A DNA stretch of 10,365 nt from Clostridiales bacterium (lineage in GTDB: Bacteria; Bacillota; Clostridia; Saccharofermentanales; Saccharofermentanaceae). A model generated the notes under the pieces. The model had not been told where the DNA came from. It searched no databases and was given only the letters and a program-made list of their open reading frames with translations. The translations under genes were made by a program, and so were the position numbers. The stretch covers positions 1 to 10,365 of the forward strand of contig DNAE01000024.1 of assembly GCA_003543635.1 (NCBI GenBank), given 5' to 3'. Positions 6,951 through 10,365 of this stretch are shown here, in pieces (position 1 is the first letter of the stretch; every line of letters starts with the position of its first letter).

Positions 6951-6957
6951 CTCTTTT

Positions 6958-9900
6958 ATGGAAAAATTCAGTGTAAAAAAACCGTTCACCATCCTTGTGG
7001 CAGCGATCATCATCATTGCCATGGGCGCAGTCTCGCTGACGCACCTGTCCATGGACCTCCTGCCCGAGATCGACCTCCCCTATCTGATCGTAATAACCGC
7101 CTATCCCGGAGCAAGCCCCGAGAAGGTTGAAGAGATAGTCACCAAACCGGTGGAAAGCTCCCTGGGAACCATTAACGGCGTCAAGAATATAAGTTCCAGC
7201 AGTTCCGAGGGAATGTCCATGGTCCAGATGGAATTTGAGGACGGCACGGATATGAATGCCGCAATGGTCAGGGTATCCGGTGCCCTCAACATGCTGGAGG
7301 GCACGCTCCCCGACGACGTCATGACCCCGAACATAATGGAGATCAGCCTGGACATGTTCGCCACCATGTATGTGGCCGTGGAGAAGGATGATTGCGATAT
7401 CTATGAACTCACCGACTTCGTCAACTACGAGGTCGTTCCCAATATATCAAGGCAGGACGGCGTCGCCAGCATAACCACCCTGGGTCTAGTGGAAAAGAGC
7501 GTTCAGGTGGAGCTCAACCAGGACAAGATAGATGCCTTAAACGACAAGATACTCACCGAGACGGACTCGAGGCTCGCCGATGCCCAGGCACAGCTGGACG
7601 AGGCTAACGAAGCCCTTGAGGATGCGAGAACGGAACTTGAAGACGCCCAGTCGAGCTTCGGCTCCACCATGAGTTCCGCCCTCTTCTCCCAGTTCGACGG
7701 ACAGGCCGGCGACATCGCTGATCAGATGAAGGACGGTCTCGAGGATCTGGCAGACAGACTGGAAGATCTGCGGGACGGCATCGGAGACTACGAGGACGCC
7801 GCAGGGGACGTAATGTCCGCGGCACAGGATACCATGGACGATGCCCAGGCCCTTCTCGCCTCCGCACAGGAGACACAGGCCCAACTTCAGACGGTACTGG
7901 AGGATGCCCAGGCTCTCTTCGAAGAAGCACAGCAGGCCCTGGAGGAGACGGACCCGGAATCCGAGAACTATCAGGAACTCCTTGATAACTATACAAGAGC
8001 CCAGGAGGAACTCCTGGCGGCACAGCAGGCCTACGATGAGGGAAGCGAAGAGCTCCTGGCGGCACAGGCTGCCTACGATCAGGCTGCGGCGGAACTTGCC
8101 GCGGCCGTTTCCGATTTCTCCTTCGTATCCGACGGTCAGACCGAGGAACTCAGGGAGGAGATCACGGCTCTTATCGAGAGCATCAACTCCGCCGCCGACG
8201 ATATCGACGGTTCCTCCGTAACGAACCTCATCAATTCCACCAGGGAATTGATGAGCCTCTTTGCACAGACCGCCTCCGCCATGTCCGCGGCCGGTTCCTA
8301 CGACTCCACGGGGTCCCTGGACGACGTCCTGGATAACCTGGAGGACAGTCTCGACAGCGCCTCCGACACGGCCGATTCCATCCCCGCCATCCTTACGGGC
8401 CTTCAGACCGCCACGGGTCAGATCACCCAGGGACAGCTGGATGCGGCAGTTGCCTTCTCCACGGCCTCCGTCAAGCTCGCGGATGCCCAGGCACAGCTGG
8501 ATGCCGCCCAGGCTCAGTACGACGATGCGAGACAGACGGCACTGGACAACGCCAACATGGATCAGTTCGTAACGGCGGAGACCTTATCCCAGATAATCTA
8601 CGCCCAGAACTTCTCCATGCCCATCGGTTATATCGACGACGAGAACGACGAATCCTGGCTCCTTCGCGTGGGCGAGGAATACGGGAACACCGAGGACATC
8701 GCCTCCACCCTCCTTATAGACAATGAGATCATCGGCACCGTAAGACTCGAGGATATCGCAGACATATCGGTGATCGACAATGCGGGAGAGAGCTATACGA
8801 AGGTAAACGGCCAGGACGCCATCGTCCTTTGTATCTACAAGTCCTCCTCCGCGGGCACCAACGATGTATCCAAGCGTTGTAACAAGGCCTTCGAAGACAT
8901 GAAGAAGGAATACCCGGATCTTAACACCATCAACCTGGTGGATCAGGGTGTATATATCAGCATGATCGTGGAAAGCGTATTCCAGAGCATCATCATCGGC
9001 GCCATCCTGGCAGTGGTCATTCTGGCGCTGTTCCTTAAGGACGTTAAGCCCACCATCGTCGTGGCCATCTCCATCCCCCTGTCGGTGCTGCTGGCCATTG
9101 TCCTCATGTATTTCACGGGACTTGAACTCAATATGATGACCCTGTCGGGCTTGTCCCTGGGCATAGGAATGCTGGTGGATAACTCCGTCGTCGTCATGGA
9201 GAACATATTCCGTTTAAGGGGCCGCGGTATGCCCGCCCCCAGAGCAGCGGTACAGGGCGCAAAGCAGGTGCGGGGCTCCATTATCGCCTCCACCCTCACC
9301 ACCATCTGCGTATTCTTCCCCGCGGTCTTTGCCAGCGGTACGGTCAAGTCCCTCCTCTATCCCCTGGCCCTTTCCGTGGGATACTGTCTCGTGGCTTCCC
9401 TGGGTATCGCCATGACCGTCGTTCCCGCTTCCTGCAGTACGATAATGAAGAACACGAAGCCCAAGGAACACAAGCTTTTCGATAAGATGTTAAAGGTCTA
9501 CGAGAAGACCCTCCTGTTCTGTTTGAGATTTAAGGTCGTTCCCCTGACGATCTCCATAGTCCTCCTGGCATTCTCCGTTATCGAGGTGTTCAGGATGGGT
9601 ATCGTTTACATCCCCGAGATCACCACCAACGAGATCTCCATCAATATCACCACCCCCGAGGATATGACGAGGGAGGAATCCTATGCGGCCATAGACGACT
9701 GTCTGCTCCGCATCCTGGAGGTGGACGGTATCGAGTATATTGGCGCCATGGATTCCGAGAGCACATCGGCATTCTTCATGGCGGGCACCGGCGACGGCTC
9801 CTACGGTTCTTACGTCTGTAACGCCCTGGCCACCGAGGGCGCCTCCGCCCAGGAGATAGACAGGATCGCCAAGGATATCAACGAGTCCCTTGCCGACTCC

Positions 9901-10365
9901 CCCTGCACCGTGGAGGTGAGCACCGGAAGCGGAATGGGAGACATGAGCGCCATGATGGGAAGCTCCGGCATCTCCGTAAACATCTACGGCAACGACTACG
10001 AGGAGCTCCGCAGGATCAGCGCCGATATCACCGAGATCATGGAAAACCAGGAGGGTTTGACCGGTATCTCCGACAGTTTTGCCGGCGGCGAGCCCACTCT
10101 CCAGGTCATAATAGACAGGGATGAGGCCATGCGCTACGGATTCACCGTGGCCCAGATCTTCGCCGAGATAGCAAGCCATACCTCCACCACTACCACCGCC
10201 ACCACCATAACCGTGGACGGTGTGGAGATGAAAGTAAATATAACGGATAACACGGATACCTTGACCCGTGAGGATCTCCTGAACCTCGAATTCGAGGAGA
10301 TCGACATGATGGCCCAGACGGATATGGGCTCCGGGGAGGATATGTCCTTCGAGGGCTTTGATACC
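6958..10365 (+). CDS. RND-superfamily transporter (HAE1/AcrB-like) with coiled-coil insertion, 3' end outside window
   Basis: The frame is open from ATG 6958 to the right edge (1136 codons, no stop). The start has the expected N-terminus MEKFSVKKPFTILVAAIIII: short basic start, first membrane helix at 10-30, then LPEIDLPYLIVITAYPGASPEKVEE, the classic first porter-domain opening of AcrB-type pumps. The first extracytoplasmic domain returns to the membrane near residue 672. Helices at about 672-694 and 698-720 follow, then the proton-relay helix GIGMLVDNSVVVMENI with Asp741 kept and the second AcrB Asp replaced by Asn742. The second half starts with a helix near 860-880 and PEITTNEISINITTPEDMT. 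The docking subdomain holds an extra coiled coil (196-537). Such pumps export drugs or lipids using the proton gradient. Gram-negative members need a fusion protein and TolC; here neither is seen. Bacillus SwrC is a Gram-positive relative. The substrate is unknown. Confidence 0.93.
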   Translation, partial: MEKFSVKKPFTILVAAIIIIAMGAVSLTHLSMDLLPEIDLPYLIVITAYPGASPEKVEEIVTKPVESSLGTINGVKNISSSSSEGMSMVQMEFEDGTDMNAAMVRVSGALNMLEGTLPDDVMTPNIMEISLDMFATMYVAVEKDDCDIYELTDFVNYEVVPNISRQDGVASITTLGLVEKSVQVELNQDKIDALNDKILTETDSRLADAQAQLDEANEALEDARTELEDAQSSFGSTMSSALFSQFDGQAGDIADQMKDGLEDLADRLEDLRDGIGDYEDAAGDVMSAAQDTMDDAQALLASAQETQAQLQTVLEDAQALFEEAQQALEETDPESENYQELLDNYTRAQEELLAAQQAYDEGSEELLAAQAAYDQAAAELAAAVSDFSFVSDGQTEELREEITALIESINSAADDIDGSSVTNLINSTRELMSLFAQTASAMSAAGSYDSTGSLDDVLDNLEDSLDSASDTADSIPAILTGLQTATGQITQGQLDAAVAFSTASVKLADAQAQLDAAQAQYDDARQTALDNANMDQFVTAETLSQIIYAQNFSMPIGYIDDENDESWLLRVGEEYGNTEDIASTLLIDNEIIGTVRLEDIADISVIDNAGESYTKVNGQDAIVLCIYKSSSAGTNDVSKRCNKAFEDMKKEYPDLNTINLVDQGVYISMIVESVFQSIIIGAILAVVILALFLKDVKPTIVVAISIPLSVLLAIVLMYFTGLELNMMTLSGLSLGIGMLVDNSVVVMENIFRLRGRGMPAPRAAVQGAKQVRGSIIASTLTTICVFFPAVFASGTVKSLLYPLALSVGYCLVASLGIAMTVVPASCSTIMKNTKPKEHKLFDKMLKVYEKTLLFCLRFKVVPLTISIVLLAFSVIEVFRMGIVYIPEITTNEISINITTPEDMTREESYAAIDDCLLRILEVDGIEYIGAMDSESTSAFFMAGTGDGSYGSYVCNALATEGASAQEIDRIAKDINESLADSPCTVEVSTGSGMGDMSAMMGSSGISVNIYGNDYEELRRISADITEIMENQEGLTGISDSFAGGEPTLQVIIDRDEAMRYGFTVAQIFAEIASHTSTTTTATTITVDGVEMKVNITDNTDTLTREDLLNLEFEEIDMMAQTDMGSGEDMSFEGFDT
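7573..7599 (+). repeat. 27-bp direct repeat, copy 1, near the start of the coiled coil
   Basis: These bases recur at 8476-8502 with only two differences, including an exact 20-base match. Both copies are in frame and encode LADAQAQLD, at residues 206-214 and 507-515, one near each end of the insertion. Confidence 0.75.
8005..8088 (+). repeat. Tandem 14-residue repeat in the coiled coil
   Basis: Residues 350-363 (EELLAAQQAYDEGS) and 364-377 (EELLAAQAAYDQAA) are adjacent near-copies. At DNA level CTCCTGGCGGCACAG recurs exactly 42 bases apart (8011 and 8053). Fourteen residues equal two heptads, so the coiled-coil register is kept, as expected of extension by duplication. Confidence 0.75.
8476..8502 (+). 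repeat. 27-bp direct repeat, copy 2, near the end of the coiled coil
   Basis: This is the partner of the copy at 7573-7599 and encodes LADAQAQLD at residues 507-515, followed by AAQAQYDDAR. It lies about 30 residues before the sequence returns to recognisable AcrB-like porter domain. Confidence 0.75.

Larger units (their letters stand above)
7543..8568 (+). other. Coiled-coil insertion (about residues 196-537) in the RND docking subdomain
   Basis: Before the insertion, NISRQDGVASITTLGL...VQVELNQDKIDAL matches the AcrB stretch ending in NPNELNKFQL. After it, VTAETLSQIIYAQN matches LTPVDVITAIKAQN, which directly follows in AcrB. About 340 residues have thus been placed inside the docking (DN) subdomain. 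The insert is Ala, Gln, Glu, Asp and Leu rich with heptad-like runs (for example DAQAQLDEANEALEDARTELED) and few aromatic residues. It is expected to form a long antiparallel coiled-coil hairpin projecting away from the membrane, with a Ser/Asp-rich middle part. Confidence 0.75.

Noticed and set aside
7604..8572. Several Pro/Arg/Ser-rich frames on both strands
   Set aside because: They are out-of-frame readings of the repetitive coiled-coil coding sequence.
9490..10179. Open frame of 229 codons on the minus strand
   Set aside because: It is antisense to the second half of the RND transporter, which continues in frame through the whole stretch. No ribosome binding site and no recognisable domain.

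Overview
The window reads as ordinary chromosomal DNA of a Gram-positive anaerobe, most likely a clostridial member of the Bacillota. The reasons are the strong GGAGG-type ribosome binding sites, a clostripain-family secreted protease, a DUF4428 zinc-ribbon protein, a stand-alone MutS-like ATPase, and an RND transporter with no adaptor (membrane fusion) gene beside it in the visible sequence. Base composition is moderately GC-rich in genes and AT-rich between them. I cannot name the genus. I see no rRNA, tRNA, CRISPR array, transposase or phage gene.

Layout: (1) 1-620, minus strand: 5' part of a membrane-anchored FecR-domain protein cut by the left edge. (2) 621-757: divergent promoter region. 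(3) 758-1708, plus: an unrecognised acidic four-helix membrane protein. (4) 1669-3399, minus: a MutS-related ATPase whose end overlaps the previous gene tail-to-tail by 40 bp. (5) 3529-4398, minus: a DUF4428 zinc-ribbon protein with a clear Rho-independent terminator. (6) 4399-4532: divergent promoters with a perfect palindrome lying over both -35 positions. (7) 4533-6836, plus: a secreted C11 (clostripain-like) peptidase with a long Tyr/Asp-rich C-terminus free of Lys and Arg. (8) 6837-6957: AT-rich spacer ending in a strong hairpin that contains the next gene's Shine-Dalgarno sequence. (9) 6958 to the right edge, plus: a large RND-superfamily transporter, open at the right edge, with a coiled-coil insertion of about 340 residues in the docking subdomain.

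Most genes look like separate transcription units: two divergent pairs, one convergent pair and one possible tandem pair (protease then transporter). Several products act at or outside the membrane (FecR protein, four-helix protein, protease, RND pump), but nothing in the sequence proves that they form one pathway. The most unusual items are the transporter's coiled-coil insertion, the hairpin over its start, and the basic-residue-free tail of a protease family that cuts after basic residues.
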